From positions 145,547,197 through 145,611,196 of the forward strand of contig NC_086173.1 in NCBI RefSeq assembly GCF_023053635.1: 64,000 nt of DNA. The letters run 5' to 3'. The number at the start of each line of letters is the position of its first letter. Position 1 is the stretch's first letter. Source of the DNA: Elgaria multicarinata webbii (lineage: Eukaryota; Chordata; Lepidosauria; Squamata; Anguidae). A program made the position numbers and the translations under genes. Below the pieces are notes generated by a model, which saw only the letters and a program-made list of their open reading frames with translations, was not told the origin of the DNA and did not search any database. Shown here one piece after another: positions 54,712 through 64,000 of the stretch.

Positions 54712-55659
54712 ATGGGAGAGCAGAATACTACATCATGGACAGAATTTGTTCTTGTTGGGCTTCTGCATCAAAAATCACCCTCTATTTTTCTTGGTGTAAT
54801 TCTCGTCATATTCTGTATTGCCCTGATGGAAAACAGCCTCCTTATTTTTCTGATTAAAACCGACTCCGGTCTTCAAACCCCAATGTACTTCTTTCTCAGC
54901 CAGTTAGCCTTCATGGACCTCTGCCAAATCCTTTCCATTGTCCCCCAAATGACAGTGAATTTTGTAAGCCAGAAATACGGCATTACTCTCTATGGTTGTG
55001 TCGTCCAGATTTCTATCACACTGACCTTGGGAGGAGCAGAGTGCCTGATCCTGGCTCTCATGTCCTATGACAGGTATGTGGCTATATGCAAGCCTTTGCA
55101 ATATCCAGTCATCATGAGGAACAAAAACTGCTACATTATGTCAGTAGCTGCCTGGTTTTGGTCTTCTGTGCAGGCGTTGACATGTTCCCTTTATGTACTA
55201 CCTCTTCCCTACTGCAAGTCCAATGTGATTAATCATTACATGTGTGATTATCCAGCCCTTGTACAGTTGTCCTGCTCTGACAATTCTGCATTTAATAAAG
55301 CTACGTATTTTGGTGATTTCCTGGTGTTTCTCATCCCCATCTCGGTCATCCTTGCTTCCTACATAGCCATCCTTTTGCAAGTCTTGCGAGCAAGCTCCTC
55401 TGAGAGAAGCCACAAGGCCTTAGGGACCTGCTTGTCCCATTTGTGTGTGGTCGGTCTCTTCTATGGAACAGCCATTTTGGCATACATGACACCCATGTCC
55501 TCCTATTCAGCTGAAAGATCCATGATTAACATAGTTTTTTATACCATGGTTCCTGCCATGATGAACCCTTTCATATACAGCCTGAGGAACCGGGATGTGT
55601 TGGCAGCACTGAGAAAACTTTTCACAAAATACACGTGGCAGAAACTATTTGATAAGTGA
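54712..55659 (+). CDS. olfactory receptor 3, class II, complete
   Basis: A 315-residue odorant GPCR. The start is ATG 54712 (CAAGGAATGG), 15 bases after a good acceptor (CTTTACATAAAATCCAG|GC), so the coding region is a single exon with a spliced leader. Order: MGEQNTTSW (N-glycosylation NTT), ENSLL in TM1, PMYFFLSQLAFMDLCQ, GCVVQ cysteine, MSYDRYVAICKPLQYP at about 55060, YCKSNVINHYMCDYPALVQLSCSDN in EC2, SY in TM5, KALGTCLSHL in TM6, MMNPFIYSLRNRDV in TM7, tail KYTWQKLFDK. E replaces the usual G of the TM1 GNS motif. By eye roughly three quarters identical to receptor 4 and clearly further from 1 and 2. Intact. Confidence 0.95.
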   Translation: MGEQNTTSWTEFVLVGLLHQKSPSIFLGVILVIFCIALMENSLLIFLIKTDSGLQTPMYFFLSQLAFMDLCQILSIVPQMTVNFVSQKYGITLYGCVVQISITLTLGGAECLILALMSYDRYVAICKPLQYPVIMRNKNCYIMSVAAWFWSSVQALTCSLYVLPLPYCKSNVINHYMCDYPALVQLSCSDNSAFNKATYFGDFLVFLIPISVILASYIAILLQVLRASSSERSHKALGTCLSHLCVVGLFYGTAILAYMTPMSSYSAERSMINIVFYTMVPAMMNPFIYSLRNRDVLAALRKLFTKYTWQKLFDK

Positions 55660-56260
55660 ACTACAGATACTGGGGCTTCTATCAAAAATGCAATTGAAAC
55701 TTAAGATGTGTGATAGCTATAAGCATATCTATAAGCATGTCTTGACGTAAGAGAAACCATGTTTGATCAATCTGATTAATAAAGGTCAGACACTGGGCAT
55801 TGCTAAATAGCTGAGCAGCAGCTTTTAGAAACCGTCTGAGTTTCACAAGATCCCCCACCACCACCATATCCACCTGTATCTCGCTTATGCAAACCAAGAC
55901 AGCCAGTGGGAAAGCTAGACTTCCCTTTTTCCCTAGCCACTGAACCAGATCCCCTTTTCCCCTAGTCACCTTAGAAACAGGTCTGCTGCAGGAAAGTTGT
56001 GGTCAGCTAGAATTTCCATTTTGGTAAACAAGCTTTCTGCTCATGCTCTAATTGCTTCCGCCAAACTGGCTAATAAAACAGCTGACAAACCCAGCAAGCC
56101 TCAGAGAAGGGTATTCCTTGGCGGAGGTACATCTTCTCTCCATTGCAATGTGAATTCCTTTCTATCAATAAATGAGTGTTGGACCATAAGAAGCATTTTG
56201 TAATGTTTGGGCCACAACAGACTAGAGAAGCAAAATGTGTCCATGTTTCCTTGCTGTTAT
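55660..56260. other. 3' flank of receptor 3
   Basis: No gene identified. AATAAA at 55778 and 56166 could serve the receptor transcript. Confidence 0.4.
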
Positions 56261-56261
56261 T

Positions 56262-56545
56262 TAGAACATAAGACAAGCTGTGCTGGATCAGACCAAAGGC
56301 CTATCTAGTCTAATATTCTGTTCCCACGGTGGCCAACCCGAAGACTATGGGAAGAGCCCACGAGCAGGACATGAATGCAACAACACCCTTTCTGCTTATG
56401 TTCCTGAGTAATTGGTATTCAGAGCCATACTGCCTCTGATACTGGAGGTAATATTTAGCCATCAGAATTAGTAATTATAGATAGACTTTGCCTAAACTGT
56501 TTTTCAAGACATCAAAGCTGGTTGCCATCACTACATGTTGTAGTA
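56262..56545 (-). mobile_element. CR1-type LINE 3' end
   Basis: GAACATAAGACAAGCTGTGC, TGGATCAGACCAAAGGC, ATACTGCCTCTGATACTGG and GTTGCCATCACTACATG follow the order of 4167-4640. Confidence 0.8.
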
Positions 56546-57588
56546 TTTCAAAAGTGTATCCAAACATCCCATTAAGGGGGGGTTGTGGGGGGGGACATTT
56601 CCCCCCTCTTGTCTAATAATGTAATCACTGTGGCTTTTGTCAAGATGCTATCCCTGAGCTTCATCTCTCCTGCATCTGCTAATCTATATGCTAATAATAC
56701 TGACTGACCTTACATGGATATGATGTGTTTTGAATTCTCTAATGCACTATATAAATGCAAAATAGTATTATAGTTTCTAATAAAACTATTTTTTACTATA
56801 ATCTTCATATTTTGGATGTGTGTTTTTTAATTGTACATGAGATGATGTGCTGTACAGAGATGTTCTTCCAGGACGCAAGAAGACCAATTCTGGAATGGAT
56901 CTGGATCAGAATGTCCAAACTTGAAATTCCATGCCCTGTTATCTGCTAAGTGTAACAGCAGGAAGGGCTGGATATTCCTGTGGCCTGAACAGGATGGGAG
57001 AACCAGAGGTGATGGATGAGACCTGCAGAGGAGACAGAGATAGTACACAAAGTACAAAACTGTACTGAAGAAATGGAAATATTTAACTGACAGAGTGAGC
57101 AATTTGAAGGGGTTAGGAGATGTGTGTAAATGGGCAGGAGCAGAACCAGAGAATAGGAAACAGGCAAAAAGGCAGTAAGGTGGGTATGAAAAAGAAGCAG
57201 GTTCTTCAGTGAGTTAGACATACTGCGGTGTAGCTTTGTGGCCTACTCCAGCAGCTCAGCCAGTCTGATTGTTTCCCTGAGAAGACCATAACCCAGTTTA
57301 GGAAAACAGATGCTTTATTTGTCAACTCCTCATCCTACAAACCAGGCTTCTCTCTGATTCTTCTCACAGACCTCGCTCTCCATATAACTCCGCCAACACA
57401 GGCCTTTAATCTTTAGAATTTTCTCTGGCCTTCAGGGCCAATCTCTCCACATACACCACTTTGCATTACAATACTCAAGAACAATCCTGCCAGCATCACT
57501 AGCAGGGTACTTGTGCCAGCCCCACATTCAGTTCAATATGCTCCAGTGTGCCTGGATCCCAAGGGGTCAGTTAATATGTTCTGCTGGC
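56546..57588. other. no gene identified
   Basis: Short frames only. 56577-56606 is a G/C homopolymer-rich spot. Confidence 0.35.
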
Positions 57589-57858
57589 CCAGGCTAGCCC
57601 AAGACATTTTGATGCCTGAGGCGGAACAACAAATGGTGCCCCAGCCACCAGAATTAAGGTTCATAATACTCAAAAACAGTCGGGTTATTTTGGAATGTGA
57701 GACAGAAAATCCCACAAGCACTCCCCCACCCACACCCTGGCAGTACAAATGCAACAACAAACAACAACAACATTTTAATTTTTTTGCTCTTTCAAAATAT
57801 CCAAAATCTGTTGCCTGAGACAGCTGTCTCCTTCTGCCCAAGAGTAGGGCCAGCCCTG
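57589..57858. mobile_element. hAT-like element, CAGGGCTGGCCC ends
   Basis: CCAGGCTAGCCCAAGAC at the left and AGGGCCAGCCCTG at the right; 8-bp flanks CTGCTGGC (57581-57588) and CTGTTGGC (57859-57866). Interior has GATGCCTGAGGCGG and GTTGCCTGAGACAG. Confidence 0.7.
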
Positions 57859-58030
57859 CTGTTGGCTCCACTGCCTGCCAGGACAGGAAAACATTCTGGT
57901 GTTCCTTGCACCAGGTTTTTGACGGGTCTGGATGCCTGGAAAAGAGCCCAGAACCAACTAGCAACATCTTTCCTGCTACTTGTATGCTCTCCAAATGCTG
58001 GTTTCACAGATGCCCTACGCAATGTTCATA

Positions 58031-58349
58031 TAGGGTGACCATATGCAAAGGAGAACAGGGCTCTTGTATCTTTAATAGATGCACAGAAAAGGGAATTTCA
58101 GCAGGTGTCGTTTGTATGCATGCAGCACCTGGTGAAATTCCCTCTTCATCACAACGGTTAAAGCTGCAGAAGCCCTGCTCTCTGACCAGATACAAAAGAG
58201 GGCAGGGCTCCTGCAGCTTTAACTGTTGTGATGAAGAGGGGATTTCACAAGGTGCTGCATACATACAAATGACACCTGCTGAAATTCCCTTTTCTATACA
58301 ACTGTTAAAGATACAGGAGTCCTGTACTCCTTTCCATATGGTCACCCTA
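58031..58349. mobile_element. GGGTGACC palindromic MITE, copy 5
   Basis: TAGGGTGACCATATG to CATATGGTCACCCTA, 319 bp, duplication GTTCATA (58024-58030, 58350-58356). Confidence 0.85.
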
Positions 58350-58989
58350 GTTCATACGGACTTCAATAAGGGAGTAGTTGTTGGAAGGGTGGCCATGTTG
58401 CCTTTTAAAGGCCAGCTCCTCAAGGGTAGTTGATTTTTCAGCCTTCCAGTGACTCAGGTTTGCAAGTCCCAATTCCCTGCTCCCCCTTACCACCCCCTCG
58501 CCTCCCGTCTCAGAGCCACCGCGGTCAGAACTTAGCTGGAAACGTATTGTCCTCCTGAGAGCCAGGCCATGATTTCAAGATATCACGCGGGCTCTGTTTT
58601 AGTATATCTATGGCCACAAACTATGGTGGTGAGAAAGAGCGAAGTGGCAGTAGCGATGTGGCAGCAGCAGGCAATGCGGTGGCAGCAGCAATGCAGCAGT
58701 GGTGAGCAGGGAGGGTGGGGACAGGGAAGTCATTCCAATGGATTCATGTGCCAGCTTTCCCAGGAGGGCAGGAGGGAGGGCCTAGCGCCACTCTGAAGTG
58801 GCCTGAGGCAGCCTGAGGCTTTGGTGTCAATCTGCTTCAGGGATGAATCAGTCTGCCTCACCTTGGTTTCAGGGATTCAGCCCAAGGCAATGCACAGCCC
58901 TAGACGACAGCAGGATTAGTGGTTCTAACCATGGCTTAAAGTGTTGTGTGCGACAGCACAGCTTGTGGTTAGTGCTAACCCCAGAGAAT
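58350..58989. other. GC-rich, unassigned
   Basis: GTGGCAGCAGCAATGCAGCAG-like low-complexity near 58640-58700. No supported gene. Confidence 0.35.
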
Positions 58990-59669
58990 GACAGTTTCGC
59001 TAACCTCAGAGCCTGAACGGTTATCTGAACAGGCCCTGTGTTCACGGTTGGACTACTGCAACCTTCTTCTCTCTGGCCTTCCTTCTTCTCACATCAGTCC
59101 GTTGGTTTCTGTTCACCACTCTGCCGCAAAGATCATCTTCTTGGCTCGCCGCTCTGACCATGTTACTCCGCTTCTGAAATCTCTTCATTGGCTTCCAATT
59201 CACTTCAGAATCCAATATAAACTTCTCCTGTTGACCTTCAAAGCTTTTCACGGTCTAGCTCCTGCCTATCTCTCCTCTCTCATCTCGCACTATTGCCCCG
59301 CTCGTGCTCTTCGCTCCTCTGATGCCATGTTTCTCGCCTGCCCAAGGGCCTCTACTTCCCTTGCTCGGCTCCGTCCATTTTCTTCTGCTGCCCCTTACGC
59401 CTGGAACGCTCTTCCAGAACATTTGAGAACTACAAGTTCAATCGCAGCTTTTAAAGCTCAACTAAAAACTTTTCTTTTTCCTAAAGCTTTTAAAACTTGA
59501 TGTTGTGCGGACCTTATACTGTTAGTTTTACCCTACCCTGTGCCTGTTTGCCTTCTCTTCCCCTCCTTATTGTTTTACTATGATTTTATTAGATTGTAAG
59601 CCTATGCGGCAGAGTCTTGCTATTTACTGTTTTACTCTGTACAGCACCATGTACATTGATGGTGCTATA

Positions 59670-59700
<31 letters not shown>

Positions 59701-59705
59701 TAATA
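58990..59705 (+). mobile_element. L2-type LINE, ORF2 C-terminus and 3' end
   Basis: An open frame 58988-59500 reads CSRLDYCNLLLSGLPSSHI...HSAAKIIFLARRSDHVTPLLKSLHWLPIHFRIQYKLLLLTFKAFHGLAPAYLSSLI...RPFSSAAPYAWNALPEHLR...KAQLKTFLF, typical of the L2-clade RT C-terminal region. The 3' UTR and (AATA)n/(ATA)n tail end at 59712. Long and unbroken, so fairly young. 5'-truncated. Confidence 0.9.
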
Positions 59706-59710
59706 ATAAT

Positions 59711-59713
<3 letters not shown>

Positions 59714-59757
<44 letters not shown>
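59714..59757 (+). repeat. (GT)n microsatellite
   Basis: About 22 GT units directly after the L2 tail. Confidence 0.95.
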
Positions 59758-59758
<1 letters not shown>

Positions 59759-59759
59759 C

Positions 59760-60470
59760 AACAAACTCTTGGCAACAAATAAGACCAAGAAAGGCTTGGT
59801 TTTAAAACAACAAAACAATATTGAAAAGTTTATTGACAAGAATAAGTTTACAATGTAAGTTCCATGGTGTTAAAATAAATATACCTCACTCTACCTCCCA
59901 GGGAAATCTAACCTCCCCCAACCAGAAAAAACTATAGCCCAGATTCCCTAATCCTACCCTACTGAAAGCCAGTCCTTCTCCCCCTCACAATGAAAACCCA
60001 GTCACAGTTATATTCTCTCTCACTCTTAACTGAACATGAAACAGCCAAACAGATGACACCATTCAAACAACTCAACATTCTAACACCCCACTCAACTAAC
60101 CATCGCCTGTAAAAGAAAGGATTTGTTAAAGCAAATTAAAGCCCACAACTAAACATTCAAATATATGTACAAATGACAAAATAAAATTCCATTTGGTCAC
60201 AAGACCCCCAACCCTCAGATATTCGCGTATGTAGCAGGCAATTCCAATGATGATGAGGCTTATGCAACTTCCTTGGAGGTAGGACTATGAGTGCCTTATC
60301 AGGGTCCTCCCAGCTAGAAGACATGGCCCTGCTATCATCCTCTGGCTCAGAGAATGAGTCCCAGGCAGAACCTCTATCTCCCCAGCCTTGCAGTGGTCTC
60401 AGGCTACAAAATCAGGTGAGGGACCTTTTGCAGTCTAGTCAGCTTCTCCAGGTGGGGAAAACTATAAGGC
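59760..60470. other. no gene identified
   Basis: A/C-rich to 60200. A plus frame at 60287 (SGSSQLEDMALLSSSGSENESQAEPL) is acidic and serine-rich, of unknown origin. Confidence 0.3.
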
Positions 60471-60474
60471 AGGG

Positions 60475-60600
60475 CCTACACTACTGCTTTAAAACAATTT
60501 ATAACAGCATTGACAACTGCTGGGGCCCATGACACACTCTATATACAGTTTTCAAAGTGATATATCCTGCTTGGTGTAGATCTAGCCCAGGTCTGGTCAG
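60475..60600. mobile_element. GATCTACACTACTGC-family MITE
   Basis: GGGCCTACACTACTGCTTTAA at the left and TTGGTGTAGATCTAGCCC at the right, with ACAACTGCTGGGGCCC inside. Confidence 0.65.
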
Positions 60601-60609
60601 TCTACATAA

Positions 60610-61010
60610 GGCTTCAGTTGGCTTTAACTCCCTGCTGAGACAACATTCTCGTATTGTTGTAGAGAGTTCCAGACAGTAAGACCCACTTGCAGCTATCCAA
60701 TGTCTTCTTTTCTTCTTGCCTTGTTCCATCTGCATCTGATGCTATTAGCTTCCTTGCAAGCCTCAAAGCACCACAGAATGGGGCAGACCTCTGCCAGGAA
60801 GCTACTGGTTTCATTCCATTGCACTGGACCTGATAAACCCACGGGTTCTTCCTCTCAAAGAGTTGACTGAGTTGTTGCATGGCTGACAGCAGATGGATAG
60901 GGGTGGTGGCCACCATAGCAGGCAGTATGGCTGATGAGGAGAAGCATGCCCTGGCTGGCATTGGCACATATTGCCAGGTTTGCCACTGTATCCTGATGGA
61001 ATCCATCCAA
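60610..61010 (-). other. unassigned open frame, 130 codons
   Basis: A minus frame from 61006 to 60614 (MDSIRIQWQTWQYVPMPARACFSSSAILPAM...) has mixed composition and no recognised domain. Nothing indicates promoter or splicing. May be a decayed processed transcript. Confidence 0.25.
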
Positions 61011-61019
61011 GAGCTCTCT

Positions 61020-61965
61020 AGGGACTCAAATATGAAATTGCTGATTTTCTAACAAAAATATCTAACATGTCCCAAAGATCGCCCTCTGTACCAGAGGAAT
61101 GGAAAGAGGCTAATGTAATGGCCGTTTTAAAAGAAATGCATCCAAGGGCCTTGCTAGACCTACCTGTTAATCCGGTGGGGAGTAGGGGCAAGCCTGCGTT
61201 GCAGCTAGCGCGGGCCATCGCCTCAGTCTACACGTGACACACGACGGGGTAAGGGAAAGCACCATCGCGCGGCCATTTTTAAAACAACTTAAAGGGGCCA
61301 TGTGAGCAGGAGTGCACCAACGACAAGGTAGGTCTTTTTTTTAAAAAAGGGTTCCCCGCTCCCCCTGCCCCTGATTCCCCCCCACAATGTCTGATGGCCC
61401 CCGCCTGCCCGCCATGTCTGATCCCCCCCTGTCCCCTGCTTGCTCACTTGCCCACCCCCACCCCACTCGTCATGTCTGATGCCTCCTCTGCCCCCCGCTT
61501 GCTCGCTCGCCCGCCCGCCCCCACTCGCCATGTCCGATGCCCCCTCTGCCCCCCCGGCTGTGATCTCTGATCCCCCCCAGCCGCGATCTCTCCACCCTGG
61601 CTGCGCTCTTCCCCCCCTGGCCCCCATCTCTCCCTCCTTGCGATTCCCCCCCGGCCCGATTTAAAAAATATAGGAGCGCTGTGCCCAGTTCGCAGTTTTC
61701 CCCGGCTACTCGCGAGTAAGCGCATAGCTGGAAAAAGCCGCGGAACTGGCTAGACCTTCCACAGCCCCGGACTCAACCTGGGGCTGCGGAAATACCGGGC
61801 CACAACCAGTGCAGGTTATCCTGGGTCAAGGGAGGGTTTAACCCGGGCTGACCCCAGGATCCCCTGGGCGTCATCTGGATGCACAGGGGTGAGCCCAGGT
61901 ATCAGCCCAGGCTAAACCCTTGTCTAGCAACGGCCCAAGTGATCCAGGAAACTATTCTCCAGTTT
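61020..61965 (+). mobile_element. CR1 LINE RT fragment split by a GC-rich transposon
   Basis: The plus frame IADFLTKISNMSQRSPSVPEEWKEANVMAVLK (61030-61135) continues after the insertion as SDPGNYSPV (61938-61962). The two are adjacent blocks of the CR1 reverse transcriptase (VPEEWK...GDPGNYRPV). Truncated at the right by the AGCTCCATC-ended repeat. Confidence 0.8.
61147..61935. mobile_element. GGCC..GCTAGACC-ended GC-rich transposon, 789 bp
   Basis: GGCCTTGCTAGACCTACC at the left and TTGTCTAGCAACGGCC at the right; CAAG lies on both sides in the interrupted CR1. The right 130 bases (GATCCCCTGGGCGTCATCTGG) match the interiors of the 141-bp copies, so this is a longer family member. The core (61340-61700) is C/CpG-rich. 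No transposase frame. Confidence 0.65.
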
Positions 61966-62202
61966 AGCTCCATCCGACAAGCGTTTTACTACACGCTCAT
62001 GACTGGGCACTCACAAATTACTCACATGATGTCATCTGCGTCTCGCCCATCTTCCACCCCTCATGGCCATTATTGCGCCACACACACAAAAAAACCTCAT
62101 TAAGTCGGGTTGCTGCTCTTTCCTACCAGACTGAATGGGTCTAATTACTTCCTGTTTTCAGGAAGCGACATGGGAGTGGCGACAGAAGAAGTGATGGGAG
62201 CT
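61966..62202. mobile_element. AGCTCCATC-ended repeat
   Basis: AGCTCCATCCGACAAGCG to GATGGGAGCT; ACTGGGCACTCACAAATTAC and CATGATGTCATCTGCG match 3743-4074. Confidence 0.6.
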
Positions 62203-62324
62203 GCACATTTTTGACTAGATGTGATGAAGCTTGTAATGTCTATTGCTGGTAAATTGGTATAAAGCATTATTAAAGATAAAATCATTGAGCATTGAAGAGA
62301 ACAATTCTTGCTGAATAAGAATTA

Positions 62325-62420
62325 ACATGGCTATATGCTTCCTCCAGTATTACAGGCAATGTGCCTCTGAAAAGCAGTTGCTGTGGAATATGGGCAGTGT
62401 ACTGTCCTGCTTGTGAAATT
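62325..62420 (+). mobile_element. CR1-type LINE 3' UTR fragment
   Basis: GGCTATATGCTTCCTCCAGTATTACAGGC...GTCCTGCTTGTGAAATTTC. Confidence 0.55.
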
Positions 62421-63014
62421 TCAAGAGCCGTCTGGTTCGAATGACAATCCCCACCCCCACCCCCAGCTGCTCTTTCCACTGGCATCAACGACAGTGGGGT
62501 ATAAATACGATAAATAAATAAATCCCTTCTGACTCAAATAGCAGCTTTGGTGAGGGGATTTTTGTCCAACCGCAGTGTGTGTGGGAGAGAAGGAATATAT
62601 TTCCTCCTCCCTGCCCTCTATGGTCCCAATCCTGCAGTCCTTTAGTTGCATTCCTGTAATTCACAGCATGTCACAATCTTGAGTCACTGGAATCTGTGAG
62701 GCTTCCATGTTAGTGAACATTCCTCCAATCAGAGGGTAACGACCAGACCATTCCAAGGGCTAGGAACATTTTTATATTTCAATAAGCAACTTATTTCTAA
62801 CTCAGTTTGATTTGAGGCAACTGGAGCTTGACTGGCTCTGGATTCAACATATCCATTACAGTTTTGAATGAAAAACAACCATAGAACTAAAATATGCTCA
62901 AGCAATTTCCCCCTTTTCTTTCTCTAGTCATAACTTCCTTTCATCTGGATTTATCCTGATGGACCAGGCTTTTTTTCAAAAAGAGGATACTTAATCATGT
63001 TTCTTCATATAAAA
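62421..63014. other. 3' flank of receptor 4
   Basis: An (AATA)-like tail at 62508-62523 suggests another LINE remnant. No gene. Confidence 0.35.
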
Positions 63015-63950
63015 TCATTTGTGTAACATGTGTCTTCCAAAGAGTTTTCTGAGTGCTGCTAATACATCCCGGTTCCTCAGGCTATATATAAAAGGGTTCA
63101 TCATGGCAGGTACAATTGTAGTAAACAATGTATTAATCATGGCCTTCTGTGGTGAATAAGTGGATACAGGTGTCATATACACCAAAATGGCTGCCCCATA
63201 GAAGAGCCCCACCACACACAAATGGGACAAGCAGGTCCCTAAGGCCTTGTGGCTTCTCTCAGAGGAGCGTTTTCTCAGGATCTGCAAGAGGATGGCCAGG
63301 TAGGAAAAAAAAATGACTGAGAGAGGGAGGAGAAATACTAGAAAATCCCCAAGATAAGTTGTTTTTTCAAATGCAGAAGTGTCCGAGCAGGACAACTGTA
63401 CAAGGGCTGGATAATCACACACGTAATGATCAATTACATTGGACTTGCAGTAGGGAAGAGGCAGTACATACAGGGAACATGTCAACGCCTGTACAGAAGA
63501 CCAAAACCAGACTCCCACTGACATCCCATAACAGATTTCTCTCCTCATGAGGACTGGATATTGCAGAGGCCTGCAAATAGCCACGTACCGGTCATAAGAC
63601 ATGGTAGCCAGAATGAGGCATTCTGCTCCTCCCAGGGCCAGAGTGACAGAAATCTGGACGACACAACCATAGAGGGAAATGCCATACGCCTGGGTTGCAA
63701 AATTCACCGTCATTTGGGGAACAATGGAGAGGATTTGGCAGAGGTCCATGAAGGCTAACTGGCTGAGGAAAAAGTACATTGGGGTCTTAAGGCCAGGGTC
63801 AGTTTTAATGAGAACGAGAAGGAGGTTGTTCCCAATCAGAGCAACACAGGACATGAAGAGAATTACAACCAGAAAGGTGGTGGGTGACTTCTGATGCTGA
63901 AGCCCAGCAAGAACAAACTTCGTCCATGACGTTGTATTCTCCCCTCCCAT
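63015..63950 (-). CDS. olfactory receptor 4, class II, complete
   Basis: A 311-residue odorant GPCR. I take ATG 63950 (GGAGGAATGG) as start: it aligns with receptor 3's MGEQNTTSW, and the acceptor TTACTTAAAATCCAG|GC lies 15 bases upstream, so the ATG at 63989 falls in the intron. Order: MGGENTTSW, GNNLLLVLI in TM1, PMYFFLSQLAFMDLCQ, GCVVQ cysteine, MSYDRYVAICRPLQYP, YCKSNVIDHYVCDYPALVQLSCSDTS in EC2, SY in TM5, KALGTCLSHL in TM6, MMNPFIYSLRNRDV in TM7, tail KLFGRHMLHK. Intact. Convergent with receptor 3, 7.4 kb apart, with the same leader-acceptor arrangement, so the pair looks like an inverted duplicate. The 5' leader exon lies outside the window. Confidence 0.95.
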   Translation of the reverse strand: MGGENTTSWTKFVLAGLQHQKSPTTFLVVILFMSCVALIGNNLLLVLIKTDPGLKTPMYFFLSQLAFMDLCQILSIVPQMTVNFATQAYGISLYGCVVQISVTLALGGAECLILATMSYDRYVAICRPLQYPVLMRREICYGMSVGVWFWSSVQALTCSLYVLPLPYCKSNVIDHYVCDYPALVQLSCSDTSAFEKTTYLGDFLVFLLPLSVIFFSYLAILLQILRKRSSERSHKALGTCLSHLCVVGLFYGAAILVYMTPVSTYSPQKAMINTLFTTIVPAMMNPFIYSLRNRDVLAALRKLFGRHMLHK

Positions 63951-64000
63951 TCCTCCTTCCTGCGCCTGGATTTTAAGTAAAGAGAACACAAGAGAGGATT

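Noticed and set aside
58004-58433. Frames of 113 and 175 codons
   Set aside because: Translations of the two arms of a palindromic MITE.
58988-59500. 170-codon frame as a host gene
   Set aside because: L2-clade reverse transcriptase C-terminus followed by that family's 3' UTR and A/T-rich tail.
61289-61725. Overlapping frames rich in Pro/Gly/Arg
   Set aside because: Product of the C/CpG-rich transposon core; no domain.
63951-63989. ATG 63989 as start of receptor 4
   Set aside because: Lies upstream of the acceptor shared with receptor 3; the ATG at 63950 aligns with receptor 3's start.

Overview
The window looks like vertebrate nuclear DNA, most likely from a squamate reptile (lizard or snake). 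It carries intact class II olfactory receptor exons and a SCAN-KRAB-C2H2 zinc-finger gene (the SCAN domain is a vertebrate, mainly amniote, feature), a tRNA-Leu(CAA) gene with an intron, and a dense background of CR1-type and L2-type LINE 3' ends, tRNA-derived SINEs and many small inverted-repeat DNA transposons. Species cannot be told from sequence alone. There are no operons, CRISPR arrays or bacterial features.

Layout. 0-5 kb: a hAT transposon sitting inside a tRNA-Glu-like fragment, a hairpin MITE, the tRNA-Leu gene, and LINE/MITE debris. 5.2-6.35 kb (minus): an unrecognised single-exon unit with a TATA-like box, a 190-codon open frame with a very basic N-terminus, and a polyadenylation signal. 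6.4-12.6 kb: repeats, including a possible LTR remnant and a 976-bp DNA transposon with a perfect 8-bp target duplication. 12.67-22.46 kb (minus): a four-exon zinc-finger gene (SCAN, KRAB-A, KRAB-B-like, zinc-finger exon) whose exon phases join without a break to give 838 codons plus stop. 22.5-31 kb: LINEs, MITEs, a CpG-rich block with a TCTCGCGAGA hairpin, and a minisatellite. 31.3-45 kb: two tandem olfactory receptor genes (plus strand), each preceded about 2-2.5 kb upstream by a shared block of sequence. 45-54 kb: nested DNA transposons, LINEs and microsatellites. 54.7-55.7 kb (plus) and 63.0-63.95 kb (minus): a second, convergent pair of closely similar receptors. 58.9-62.2 kb: LINEs and a GC-rich transposon inserted in a CR1 element.

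How it fits together. Olfactory receptors are odorant GPCRs expected to be expressed singly in olfactory neurons; the four here are a small family cluster made by local duplication, two in tandem and two inverted. The zinc-finger gene is a DNA-binding transcription factor of the kind that often turns over rapidly alongside transposons; its four-finger module has been triplicated inside the terminal exon. No functional link between the zinc-finger gene and the receptors is visible.

Most of the remaining sequence is mobile-element debris. The best structural observations are target-site duplications that date and order insertions: a GGGTGACC-ended family with 7-8 bp duplications, a 2.24-kb element nested in a relative of that family, two insertions sharing the same 8-bp target, and CpG-rich cores carried within non-autonomous transposons. 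All element families are named descriptively from their ends; no database was consulted.
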